Assembly: GCA_016098155.1 (NCBI GenBank)
Contig: JAAAJB010000135.1
Location: 7,245-63,801, forward strand
Reading direction: 5' to 3'
DNA length: 56,557 nucleotides
DNA from: Actinomortierella ambigua
Lineage: Eukaryota > Mortierellomycota > Mortierellomycetes > Mortierellales > Mortierellaceae
The notes below the pieces were generated by a model that was not told the origin of the DNA, made no database searches, and worked only from the letters and a program-made list of their open reading frames with translations. Numbering within the stretch: the first letter of the stretch is position 1; every line of letters begins with the position of its first letter. The translations under genes were made by a program, and so were the position numbers. This document shows, piece by piece, positions 32,550 through 43,714 of the stretch.

Positions 32550-34661
32550 ATGGCGACTCAGAACCCAGAGGATCAGGCTGTGCTCGACCAGCTCGTTTAT
32601 CGAGTCAGCCGTGCCTTTTACGATCCTCGGTCAATTGTCGTGATGGATGTGATTAACAAGCAGAGACAGTAAGGGCGTTTTTTTTTACCCTTTCATTCCT
32701 CCCTTTTTTTTTATATCACACTTGTGCTTGTATTGCAGAAGGAGGAGACATGACATAGAGAAGGAGAAGAAAGAAAGAGAGAGTGACAGGGTGGGACGAC
32801 CAGTAGCAGCTAGACAAAGGATAAAGGAAAGGGGGTGGACTGGGAGGGTTGTTGGATGGGCAATAGTTGCGTGGACCATGTCCACTTGTTTCAAATAAAC
32901 AAGCAGCTTTTGCTGGACAGTGTCGACCTTGGTTCTACCATCGAGACTTTTATTGACCTCTTATTCCTGGAACTTCATATTAACCTCGGGTCAAAATATA
33001 TTACCATTTCACGAAAAAAAAAAGAGTCAAGGATGAGGAACTTGCCGCAACACTAAAGCTCACCGTTCGTGAAATCCACAAGGTCTGCGGAAAACTCAAG
33101 GAGGACCGCCTGATCAAAGAGTAAGAATGTCAAAACGAGAGGCAAAGAAGGACATCCTGACATTGAGGTGGCCTATTGAAAGTGTGTTACGAGGTATCTG
33201 ATCACGTCTTTTAAAAATCTCTTGTTTGTTGCTGTACTTTAGTGTGACAAAACAGGAAGCCAGGAAACCAGATCAGCGACCAGTTCCCAAGACATATTAC
33301 TATGTCGACTACAAGTCATTTGTCGATGTGGTCAAGTTTAAGATTCACAAGATGAGCAAAGAGCTGGATTCACACATGTCAAGCAAAGAAGTGCAACATG
33401 CAGGATATCGATGCCCTGCCTGTCACAACATGTTTACCATGGTTGATGTCGTCGGTGGCTTTGATAACGGCAGGTTCCTCTGCCCGAATGACAACTGTCC
33501 TCTTGACGAGGATAAAGTGGACGATGGAGACCAAGGCCAAGAACTCAAGACAAAGTATGTGTATTTTTTTTTATTTTTATTTGGCTGAATCTCAAGATGC
33601 CATATGGCGGACAAAAAGTTGTAGCATGCAGCTGACAGACTCAAATCCCTCCATGGTATAGATTGCGTGAAAACACAAAGCCCATCGTGGACCTGCTCAA
33701 ATTGACCGACAACATCGTGATCGAACAACGGACAGGCACGATGGTCTCGCAAGAGGCGACGCTGCGGACACATGACGACGATGATTTGGCCTTTGCTGCC
33801 GATGGTGGTCAGCAGCCGGGAGAGATCCAGGTCGTCTTCCAGGACGACAATGACAAGGCCGCCAAGAAGGCTCGAGAGGCTGAGGCTCAGAAGAAGCGCC
33901 AACAGAACGCTGTCCCCTCGTGGCATGCTTGGAGTACCGTTTCGGGCGAGATGACGGCTCTTGGTGCCGAAGCCGCCAAGCGGCATGAGCCGCTCGATGA
34001 CGGCAAGGTCGAGGGCGAGGAAGTGACTGAAAATGATCTGGAGCGTGGTGAATGTAAGTTGATTATGGGTGAATCAAGAACATCAAGAAAGGAAAGAAAA
34101 ACAAGAAAAGGTGCCACATTTTGTTCTTGTTTACTAAGATATTTTTTCCCCCCCTTTCTGTCTTTTTCTTCTGTCTTTCAACCCAATCAACCGAACCCCC
34201 CCATCTATCCAGACTACAAACAATACTACGAGAACCTGGCATTGCGGCAGCAGGAAGGCGGTGACGAGGAGGTGTTTGAGACCTTTGATGACGGCTCCCA
34301 ATCTTCCTTGCCGAAACGACCCTTTGATGCCGCTGGCGGCGGGGACGACGACTCGGAAATTGACCTCTCACAGGACAGTCGGAAACGGTCACGGCCTAAT
34401 AATAATGACAGCGATGCCTTCTATGATGAATCGGGCTCGCACGAGGCGTTGGGTTCGGCAGATCATCCTGCAGCCGCTACCGCTACCGCGGTCGACGACG
34501 CTGGAGTGGTGGATGGTGAAGAAGAGTATGACGGCGAGCTGCCTGAGGTCTCTGTTGCAGGCGTGATGGTCCCCCTGCTGGAGGTCACAGAGGAGCACCA
34601 AGCCCGTATGACGCCCGAGGAATATCTGGCCTACTACAACATTTGTCAGCAGTTGCAGTAG
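32550..34661 (+). CDS. TFA1: transcription initiation factor TFIIE subunit alpha
   Basis: Five exons, 32550-32668, 33025-33120, 33243-33554, 33662-34053 and 34213-34661, give 455 residues. TFIIE alpha recruits and stimulates TFIIH at RNA polymerase II promoters. The extended winged-helix domain covers about 1-110 (LVYRVSRAFYDPRSIVVMDV, then EELAATLKLTVREIHKVCGK, then TYYYVDYKSFVDVVKFKIHK). The zinc ribbon has Cys129, 132, 152 and 157 (RCPAC, LCPNDNC). The C-terminal half is acidic and disordered with a conserved-looking end (MTPEEYLAYYNICQQLQ). Intron 1 (32669-33024) ends in an unusual acceptor preceded by only A residues (GAAAAAAAAAAAG|A); it is required to join KQRQ to VKDEEL. Other introns have ordinary GTAAG or GTATG donors. 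Confidence 0.93.
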
Positions 34662-34856
34662 TGGGATGGTAGGCACTCCTTTTTCTTTTTGGAAGGGACG
34701 TGGTCCAGAAAGAAGAAGAAAAACTACCAAGAGTGTGCACATAAAAAAAGTAATAAAAAGTCAAACCCCACTATAGAACAAGAAAAAAAACAAACAAACA
34801 TATACACACTGTATTGAACATTTGACTGGGGCTACTTTTATGTTGTGCGTATCTTT

Positions 34857-35999
34857 TTAAGCAAAGCCCTTGTTGAGGATCTCGATCCAATAACCATCGG
34901 GGTCGGCGATGAAAGCAATGTTCTTCATCTTGCCGTCCTGCTGGCGCTTAATCCAGTGGACGCGGTCGCCAAACGACTCCATGCGCTTGCACGCCTCCTC
35001 AATGTTGTCGACAACGACCGCAATATGGCCAAAGCCGCGGCCAGGATCCTGGTTGCCGTTGGCGTATTTGAAGTCGGGCTGGTTCTCCGTACCCCAGTTG
35101 CTAAAAAAGAAAAGAAAAGAAAAGAAAATGCTATGAGGGTACTTTGTCTAGATACGAAAGGAAAGGTGGCAGTGGTAGTGGTAGTAGAGAAGGGAGGGAG
35201 GGAGGATAGAGTAATACGTACTGGGTCAACTCGAGGACACCGGGACGCGAGAAGGCATATGCCTTGCGCTCATCATCAGACTTTGCGTCGAGCTTAGCAG
35301 CCTCCTCACCACGGACGTAGGCAAGGAAGTAGAGCTTTATATTTCAACGACACACACAAGGATAGTATTAGTGGCAGTCCACGAGCATGCTATTCGGAAA
35401 TGTCTCTGCGTAACCAAAGATGGAGGGAAAAGAAATCGTCATTACCGTAAAACTGCCGGTGGGATTATCAAGTTTGGTGATAAGCCTAGTGAATCATGTG
35501 GTGGGAAAAAATTCGATGCCATCTGTCAGTTGATTCATCCATGCTCTTCTTGGTGTGCTTGCTGTCTATTCGGAGAGATAGATGTCCTTTCAACCTCATC
35601 GCTCTCTCTCTCTCTCTCTCTCTAACTTACTTCATGCCCAGGATCTCCTCATAGAACGCGATAGAGACCTTGGGGTCCTTGACGCGGACCATGGTGTCTA
35701 TTCGCGGGGTGGTAATGGTGGTAATGGTGGTGGCAGGAAACAGACATTGTGGTCAATAGAGTCCTCCGTGTTGTGCGCAGAAATTACATATCTAAAACAA
35801 ATGTAGTGAGCGATGCTCGTATCATCGACATACGGTTCTAACGCGTCAAGAAAAAAAGGTGAGAAAAAATACTCGGAATTAGGCGACGAACGCGTTTGAA
35901 TGGCATTTTGCGAGCAATATATTCCCCCTCTAGCTCTTCGTAGCTGCAGAGTCTACATACAAACTCATAGGTCTTGATGTCAGTGTTGAATTGCGACAT
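34857..35999 (-). CDS. GLO1: glyoxalase I (lactoylglutathione lyase)
   Basis: Six exons, 35999-35961, 35837-35834 (four nucleotides, AACC), 35697-35631, 35485-35446, 35334-35222 and 35100-34857, give 168 residues. Glyoxalase I isomerises the methylglyoxal-glutathione hemithioacetal to S-lactoylglutathione in the cytosol. Metal ligands by family alignment: His15 (FNHTMVRV), Glu85 (VLELTHNW), His113 (GFGHIAVV) and Glu161 (GYWIEIL). The His15 codon is split: C from the microexon and AC from exon 3. The 40-nt exon 4 restores [14 protein letters not shown] before LYFLAY. Donors in order are GTATGT, GTATGT, GTAAGT, GTAATG and GTACGT. The gene converges on TFIIE alpha (195 nt between stops) and lies just downstream of UBP14 on the same strand. 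A shorter form starting at the in-frame ATG in exon 3 would lack the metal ligand. Confidence 0.93.
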
Positions 36000-36201
36000 G
36001 GTGGTGGGGAACAATGAGGTAAGGGAAGGTGATCGAATGCACTTTCAAAAAAAAAAATTGTGTCTTAAACTACATCCGTCGGAGTTTCACACCGCTGGGA
36101 AAAACTGAAGCTTCTTCTTTCGTGATGATGACATTAAAAAAAAACTGCTCCAAAACACCCTCCGCCCCCCTTATCAAAGGAAAGACTAGAAAAACATCAT
36201 T

Positions 36202-39200
36202 TTACTCGCGTTTGAACGTATACATGTACGCCTCACCGATGGGCGCCTTGGGGTCCACCACGACCTTGTTGTCGTTGTACAGCACCCACCGATCGCCCTT
36301 GCGAATATGCGCCACGTAGTGGCCGCAGTGAACCGACGGGCCCTTGTGCGACACAAATGACGCAAGTCGGTACCGGCCTTGCTTGCTCGCATCCCCGACA
36401 AGCTTGGGCCGGCCATCGTTGCTCACATCGCTGCCAGCAGCAGCATCGGCATTGTCATCGTCGCCATCATCCACAATGCTATCCGCATGGCTAAACAGCC
36501 AATCCGCCGCCCGCTCCACGCTGCCCCCAGTCTCCTTGAGCGCCTTGGTCGCCAGCTTCTCCGTGAATCCAAACTCGGCCAGTTGTTGGACTGCTGCTGC
36601 ATCGACCTGGACACCCGTCTTCTTGTTGTTGCTGGATGGGTCCGGGAGAGGGTCATCAATCGTCGGGTCATCCAAATGCTGCAACAGCCACTCCATCGCC
36701 TCGTCTGCGCTACGGTTGCCTGTCGCCAACAGGGCCTTTTGGCAGCGGATCTCGGGGAAGCCCATCATCATCAAATCATTCATTGCGCTCTCGTTGAATT
36801 GAGGGGCAGATGCCACAGCTGGGGCATCTTCTGGAAGCAACTCTTCGTTGTCTTGACGACCCTTGCCACGATACTTTTCCAGATCAATGATTCCCTCGGA
36901 AACAATAACCGGTACAGCTAAAGAGGGAAAAAATTGTAAAGGAGAGGAAAGTTAGAACAAAAGAGATGAAAAATCGACCATAAAATAAAGTCTTTTTGTA
37001 GGATGAGCAGGAACGGGAGGGGGGGGGGCAAAAAGAACAACGGCAATGCCCTAAAATCATGATTCCTACCGAGCTTGCGAGGAACCCAGTTCCTGTACTC
37101 GAATCGTCGAAGGTTAAGCACAAGCGTCTCAGGGAACGTTGCAAATCGATTGGTTCTGGAGAAAGGAGTGCCACAAGCAGATTAGTCGCCTCATCATTTA
37201 AGAAGAAAAATAAAAAAAGCGTCTCACAGTCTCTCTCTCCCCCCCCCTTCTCTCTCCTTACTTGATGGCCGTAGTGTTCTTTTGACAGCTAGGGCAGTTA
37301 TAGGGCAAATCCTCGGCGGCGGTATAAATGTCGAGACAACGCTCGAGTGTGACAGGCTCATAAACCTCCTCTTCGCCATCCTCGCCACCACCCGAGATCT
37401 TCTTGGCCGGCACGCCGATCGACAGCGCCGTCGTATTGTCGTACGAGTAACGCACCTTGCGGCACGAAAGGCATTGAAGCCGCTGCTCATTCGAAAACTC
37501 AAAGGTCTTGGTCGGATCGGCCTTGCCACTCGTCCGTTCGCTCTGTGTGATGCTCTTCACCAGATACTGGAAAAACTCAAACGAGTCTTGTTGACGCATC
37601 GTCGAAAACTCTTCGTGTCCGCGTCCAACCAGTGCCTTGAACATGCCGGGCGCGATTCCATCCTGCCCTTGTGTCTCTCCTTCCTTGGACACCACCGGTG
37701 TCGCATATCGGCCGCTCAACAGACCATCCGCCACCTTGCTCAGCTGGCACTGGAGGCACTTGCCTGGCTCCAACGTACAGTTTTGGATGTGGTCCACATC
37801 GGGTGGATAGTATCGTGACACAAACGATGGTAGGTCGAACGCTGATTGGAGAACGGATGCCATGTAGCAGCTGGGAAGGGGGGGGGAAAAGCGGGAGTAA
37901 GGAAAAGAACAATGTTAGTCAAGTAGATAAAAATACAGAACAATAAACAAAGGATGGGGCAAGGGTGAATGCCCCTACGCTTGTACTTTTTGCTTCCACG
38001 GCGAGTGGGTTTACCTGTTGCCAAGGTTTTTGAAGCCAGTGTATCCGGGACCAAAGAGTGGGTCAAAGGCCTTGCCGTCCTCAGTATACATGTTGAAGTT
38101 GAACTTTTGGTTTTGTTCGATGGCCTATTGTAGACAGAGGTGAGAAAATGCCCGTTCAATATGGTACGACCCTTTTTTAAACATCCCTTCCTCTCCCCCT
38201 CCCCTTTCCATCGCTATAGCATTAGCGAAAAAACCCACCAGTTCTGTCAAGGACTTGATGGTCTTTTGCTGCTGCTCGACACGGATGCCAAATTGGGCCA
38301 GATGCTTGCCGAGATGGTCGTCGGAGCGCTCCTCGTTACAATGGTAACAATAGATGTCGGCGGTGCCCTCTGGCGTGATTGTTCCGAGCTTGCAAGCAAC
38401 ACCATGTCCAGTGGCCTCGAAATGGTTCAACGCGTGGCCATTGCCACCCACACCGCCGTACTGCTGTCGGCCACAGCCCAGGTTGCCACAGACCATGCAA
38501 AGCCACAGATTCTCCTGCAGCTCGCACTGGCCGCAGTGAGCATTCTCGGCCGACACCTCCTTGGCTGGGGCCTGGACCAGATGGCGAATGTGCTCGCACG
38601 ACACAATCTCCTCCTCCCACGCCTTTACTTCGGACTGTCGCGATGCCGAGAGCGAGGTCATGATCGCGTCGATGACTTTGGGGATCTGTGGTGGACATGA
38701 AAAAAAAAACAGAACGCATTATTTGTTACAGTCAACTCAGATATATGTATATATCACCTGGCATGCTTGAAACTCGAGGGATACGCAATCCGCCAAAAAT
38801 ACATACCTGGCCTGCTGTCCTATCAACCTCGATACCGCCACACTCATAGCACTTGACATGGGTGATGTAGTCGTACAGGTCATCGTCGTTCGTCGGTACG
38901 ATGGCGATTTTTGTAATCTTTTGAGGGGGTTCCTCGTCATCCTATGGGGGCGCAACGAAAAAAAAAAAATGCGCGGATAAGTCGACCAAGGACCATGACC
39001 ACGGAGAAAATGCATGCTGCATTCTCATCTAGCCTTTGAACTTACACGCTTAGGTTTCTTGATTCGACGGATGTTCAGAGCGAGAGTATGCCCACTCTTT
39101 GTATAGTGGTGGATGGCATGGAGGCGCTCCGAGTCGGTACATCCGCCATTGAAGCACTGAAGGCAGACGTCAAGACCAGACTCTTGGTCCTATATATATT

Positions 39201-39498
39201 TTTTTGTTCCACAAAACAATAAAGGAGGGGTGTGTGTGTGAAGAGGACACTCTTGGTCAATCATTGTTCTCACGCCCTTTTTTTTTTATCCGCAGGGGTG
39301 TACGCGTCACCTCTTTAGGAGGGTGGGGGCAACGTGTTGCGGAATGGTGATTGGATAGAGTCATTTGCTTTCCAACAAGACATTGCATGCATGTCCACGT
39401 ACAGGGCTGTCAAAGCAGAGCGTGCATTCGTCCTTGTAAATGGCTGCGGTAGGTGAGGGCACATTCAGGCGCACCGAAGTGACGTGTGGGCATGCCAT
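36202..39498 (-). CDS. UBP14: ubiquitin carboxyl-terminal hydrolase 5-like (UBP14)
   Basis: Eight exons, 39498-39403, 39189-39046, 38941-38807, 38685-38239, 38124-38015, 37870-37262, 37155-37070 and 36917-36202, give 780 residues, near yeast Ubp14. It disassembles free poly-ubiquitin chains to recycle ubiquitin. Domains in order: N-terminal cryptic zinc finger (residues about 4-75, CPH, CTLC, CLQCFNGGC, HAIHH); ZnF-UBP domain at about 160-260 (NLWLCMVCGNLGCGR, then NGHALNHFEATGHGVACKLG); the USP domain with its Cys box NLGNSCYMAS (Cys312); two UBA domains (MNDLMMMGFPEIRCQKAL and VQQLAEFGFTEKLATKAL); and the His box SVHCGHYVAHIR (His742). The Cys box is split by intron 5. All donors are GT; stop and start are unambiguous. 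Confidence 0.96.
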
Positions 39499-40204
39499 GG
39501 TTGAGAAGGGAGGGGTTTGAAGAAGCAGACTATCTTTTTTGCCTGCCCTTTCTCAAATACGTATGAAAGAGGAGAAAGGGGGCGCAAGCCACTCCAGTCT
39601 CAGCGCCACCAACCATCTCGCCTTCCATACCTAGCTAGTTCTGCAGGGGAGGCAGGCCCTAACGTAGGTACTATGGCGCCGCAACAACAAGCAAGATCCG
39701 TTAATGCCAAAAGAGCCGTAATGGTATGAATAGCCCCCCGATGCCCTTTCTTCAAGACACTTTAAAAGTCAAACAAGCTTGTAGTGGATGAAGGATATTA
39801 CATCGCCATTCATCCTTAACAAGCGCATGGACGACTGCATCCTACAGCCCCCCCTCACACTACTTATCTCCAATCCACCAAAAGAATGGGTCAGAGCTCT
39901 CGCTGCTCCTCTTTTGTAGATCCGGACAAAATTCCCAAGGCCTACAAAACAGGTATTTAAACTTGAACGTTCATTTCCGCATGGTACTGGAGAATGTTAA
40001 TAGGAAGAAAAAAACTAGGGGAAAGAAAAAAAAAAGCAAGTGGGAGTGGGGGATAACATTTGGTTCTATTGGGGCGAGAGAGAGAGAGAGAGGGAGAGGT
40101 GATGTTCATGACAAAAAGATGCTGGGGGAAAAGGAAAAAGGGCAGGTATTTTTTTTTCTGTTGATGATCAACTCAACATTCAAAGAAAAGAAAAAAAAAA
40201 CACC
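39499..40204. other. intergenic between UBP14 and NDUFS3
   Basis: Promoter side of UBP14 and 3' side of NDUFS3 (both minus). A GA run lies at 40077-40092 and several A-runs are present. No gene recognised. Confidence 0.6.
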
Positions 40205-41779
40205 TTAAGCCTTAGGAGCGGCCTCACCCTCAGGGGCCGGCAGGGCCGGCTTGTCATCACGACCAGGGCCGACCTGCTCCCAAGGCGAAGCAGCGCCCTC
40301 AAAGTTACGGAAGGCCTGTGCGAGCTCGACGGGCTCGACCACGACACGCTTCTTCTCATCGTCATATCGGACCTCAACATAGCCCGTCAGGGGGAAGTCC
40401 TTGCGGAGCGGGTGGCCCTCAAAACCATAGTCGGTCAGGATACGACGCAGATCCGGGTGGCCCGTGAAGAAGATGCCGTACATGTCCCAGGCCTCACGCT
40501 CGAACCAGTTGACGCTGTTGAAGAGACCCGTCAGAGAGGGGACGGGGCTGACCTCGTTGGCATAGGTCTTGATACGGATGCGGGCATTGTAGCGGACCGA
40601 CAGACAGTTGTACACGACCTCGAAACGGTTGGGGCGCGAGGGGAAATCGACACCACAGACGTCCATCACCTGCTTGAACTGAGAGTTTGTGTGGTCGCGC
40701 AAAAACTCCATGACGGGCAGCAGCGCATTGGGGGCCACGTAGACCGTCAGCTCGTCCTTGTACACAGAGAACTGCTGCACGTATTTGGGGAGCACCGAGG
40801 TCAGGTATTTGCCAAACTCGTGCATGCTCGTCACTGTTGTCTTGATGCTGGGGTCGGCGCCCTCGTGAATTCTAGGTCCAGCATTGTCTATGAAGAAGGA
40901 AATAAAAATCAAGACAAACAAGGATGTCATTATTCAGTCTTCACAAAAAAACGTCCCTTCTTTCCACGCGCATGTAATCGTATCCCGAGTGTGTTGAGTG
41001 ATTCCAACTTACTCATGCTAGTGGCCGAAGAGTGGAACTGGGAGCGAGCCATGGCCAAGGCGGGGACCTTGGGAACAACGGCAACTAATTCGTAGAGTGA
41101 ACAACGGAAATGGATGGATCTGGTTAGAACACAAACATCTGGTTCTCCTCCAACGGCTGATCTCCCCCAACGGCTACGATCTCCTCTTTCCCTAACGGCT
41201 ATGGTCGTCTCAATAGTGAAGATCTCCACAACGGGCATCTCCGTTGGCTTGATGGATCTGTTGGGAGAAAATCCTTTGCCGTTCTGTGCTGGTATGGCGA
41301 AAATGCGAGCCGGATGTATATCGGTCCCGACATTTTGATGATAGCATTGTCGTAGATGTATCGGTCTGCTCGCGAGGTCATATTCAACGCGTCCGTGTTT
41401 GCCGAGAGGAAGCCAGAGGGAGGTGGTGGGGGAAGAAGGGTTGTCTATTCGCGCAAAAAGGGTGAATTTCGGACATTTTGTACAGGTCCGGGATGTGTCT
41501 CCGAGGGTACTAGAGAGACATCTCGGAGCTGGTATGATGCATTGAGAATGGATCATGGGCGACACTTTGCATCCTGTTCCAGGCCGGGGGGAAGTTGTCG
41601 AGAGTGTCATGGGAAAGAATGGGGGTTGTTTCTCTGTGGAGGTTGGTATGTCCGGAAGAGAATTCCGTGAGAGGACGCGACGGGTTGGGTGATTGGGGCA
41701 ATGTATGGCGATGGTGGTATGTGTGTTATTACCTCGGGCAGTGGAGGCAGCCCGAAGGGCGGTGGAGGCAAAGCGAGCA
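40205..41779 (-). CDS. NADH:ubiquinone oxidoreductase 30-kDa subunit (NDUFS3), start codon missing in assembly gap
   Basis: Exons: 41779-41733 (5' part lost in the N gap 41780-41789), 41084-41013 and 40887-40205. The protein is the NuoC-like subunit of mitochondrial complex I, part of the peripheral arm at the quinone-reducing end. Seen: an Arg/Ala/Ser-rich import presequence ([27 protein letters not shown]), then [38 protein letters not shown], the signature [40 protein letters not shown] and the terminal [14 protein letters not shown]. Intron donors GTAATA and GTAAGT keep the phase. Upstream of the gap the sequence is C-rich without a usable ATG on this strand, so initiation is probably inside the gap. 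A 649-nt intron lies in the presequence-coding region. The gene is divergent from the bL31m gene. Confidence 0.93.
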
Positions 41780-41789
41780 NNNNNNNNNN
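41780..41789. other. assembly gap (10 N)
   Basis: Ten N flanked on one side by extremely G-rich DNA (41789-41880). The number of N may be a placeholder, so the true length is unknown. Confidence 0.95.
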
Positions 41790-41880
41790 GGGCGGGCCGG
41801 GGGGGGGTGGGGGCAAGGGGAGGTGCACGGGGGGGGGATGGGGGGGAGGGAGGGGGGGGGGGGGGTGGGGAGGTGCAGGA
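41790..41880 (+). repeat. G-rich tract beside the gap
   Basis: Many runs of 4-13 G within 90 nt; strong G-quadruplex potential on the plus strand. It lies in the divergent promoter between NDUFS3 and bL31m and probably caused the gap. Confidence 0.8.
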
Positions 41881-42231
41881 GAGACGAAGAAAAGGAATGG
41901 GAAAGAATTGATTAATCCTGAGGGTTGGTTTGGTTGGCTGGCTTGGACAGGAGCTCACAGCAGCAGGTTGTCGGAGGGCGGGGGGGGGGGTGTTGCCTTG
42001 GGAGGACTGACTGACTGACTGGCTACATACACACCTGTCTCTTCGCCTGTGTCCTCTCTGTGACGGGGAGTTGTTTTGATTTCGGTGGCTCAGTGCCCCA
42101 CTCGCCCTATCCCATCCCACTGCACACAATTGATCTGCCCCTGTTTGAGTAGTCAGTCCGTCCAGAGGGGACACCTTTCCGCTGTCAGTATTTCGCCCCT
42201 ATTCCTCCTTCACACATACCCTTACCTCACC

Positions 42232-42744
42232 ATGTCACTACTCGCCCTGCGCATGCGCATGCGCCCCTCCACCACAGCCATCCTCTCCTCCTCCTCTTCC
42301 TCTCCCCTCCTGTCCACCACCACCACCACCACTGCCCTCCCCCTCTCTGCACACCAACTCCGGTTCAAGTCGTCTTCCACAGCAGCCAATGCCAATGCCG
42401 ACAGTGCATCATCGCCCTCGAATCGCTTCCCGGAGATGTTTGATCAGACCGTGGTCTTGTCCAACGGCGCCACCTTCACCCTGCGCACGCCGTCGCCACG
42501 CGCGCAGATCCGCCTGACCCGTGACACCCGCAACCACCCTCTCTGGAACCCCGAGCTCCGTGGCCAGTCGACCGGCGACGAGTCGGGCCAGCTGTCCAAG
42601 TTTGCAAAGAAGTTTGGTGACGACCTCGACGATCTCCTCGATCTGGACTTTGCCGACGGTGGCGATGTCGATCGCAAGGCCCTGACCGCCAAGCAGATCG
42701 CTCAGGCCACGCCTCAGAAGCCCACTGGCAAGAAGAGAAAGTAA
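42232..42744 (+). CDS. MRPL36: mitochondrial large ribosomal subunit protein bL31m
   Basis: A single exon of 170 residues. The N-terminus (MSLLALRMRMRPSTTAI, then Ser/Thr-rich) is a mitochondrial import sequence of about 40-60 residues. The core FDQTVVLSNGATFTLRTPSP, then IRLTRDTRNHPLWNPEL, then SGQLSKFAKKFG, is the bL31m/Mrpl36 signature. The C-terminal Asp-rich and Lys-rich tail (KPTGKKRK) is typical of fungal members. It assembles into the mitochondrial ribosome near the central protuberance. It is head-to-head with the complex I subunit gene NDUFS3, so both mitochondrial genes may share control. Confidence 0.88.
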   Translation: MSLLALRMRMRPSTTAILSSSSSSPLLSTTTTTTALPLSAHQLRFKSSSTAANANADSASSPSNRFPEMFDQTVVLSNGATFTLRTPSPRAQIRLTRDTRNHPLWNPELRGQSTGDESGQLSKFAKKFGDDLDDLLDLDFADGGDVDRKALTAKQIAQATPQKPTGKKRK

Positions 42745-43714
42745 AAAAAAGACATTGGGAGGAAGGAGAGGTATTGTTCTCTCCCCACTTTTTCTTTTTT
42801 TGTTTTTCTTTCACTACCTTTCACTTCTCATCTGTAATCCAAACATAGACAATGTTTTTTTTTTTGTTGTTGTAGCATATCATTTTCTTTTCCTCTATTT
42901 TTTTTTCTTTCCTCTGCATGTTAAAAAAAATACACAACTCCCATAACTCTTCAAGGCTCGTTTGATTTCTTTTATTCCAATTGTGGTATGATCGGACAAG
43001 GGAAAAAAACGTGCCAAGGAAAGGCAAAAGAGGTGAGGGATTAGAGCGGAGGAAAAAAAAATCCCAAAAGGCCTAACGCACTGGATTCTTCAAATCTTCG
43101 ATCGCGGACAAAAAAAAACAAAAGGGCAAAGTCCATGCTAAAAAGACGAGAAGGAAGGGAAGAGAGAGAGAGAGAGAGGAGAGCGACCATCGGTGCTCAT
43201 AGCGTCCCTCCTCATATTCAGCTCCTTGTTGCCAAGAAAGTATAGAAAAGAATAAAAAAAAAAGCAAATCGAGTGGGTTTTTTGTCAAAAGTAAAAGATG
43301 GCATGACAAAGAAAGGGAAAGGTTGAATAAAAAAGAAAAAAACGCCGATGCGGGATCCAATGCAGGTCCATTGGATCGTATCGATATGTGGCACAAGGCT
43401 TGCCTCCTTTTTTTTTTTCTCTTTTTCTTCTTCTTTTTCACCTATTGCCAATCTTCCCTCTCTCTCTTGAAATGAGGCTCGTGAGAGGGTTGGAATTCCT
43501 TCCAACCCAAATATACGAATCGAGCCGCGTCCGGGGCGCACAAGAGATGGAGTGTGATCGACAAAGCGAAGGCTACCCGAGGCATGGAGGGGGGAGGGGT
43601 AAGCAAAAGAAGAAAGAAGAAGGAAAAGAAGGAGAATAATTCAAAAGAAAGGAGGGCGTCAAAAGACGAAAAAGAGAAACCATCAACAACGAAAGAAAAA
43701 CATAAAAGGAGATA
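42745..43714. other. convergent intergenic region
   Basis: Between the 3' ends of the bL31m gene and SMG9. AT-rich and T-rich tracts (42780-42920), GA runs (43160-43180) and purine-rich DNA (43590-43710). No gene recognised. Confidence 0.6.

Noticed and set aside
35631..35697. Glyoxalase I starting at the in-frame ATG of exon 3 as the main product
   Set aside because: It would lack the family's first metal ligand, while upstream exons restore the conserved N-terminus exactly.
40930..42174. Long minus-strand frame of over 400 codons across the N gap
   Set aside because: It runs through an intron of NDUFS3, the gap and C-rich DNA. Only the short [14 protein letters not shown] and VAVVPK parts are coding, in the spliced gene.
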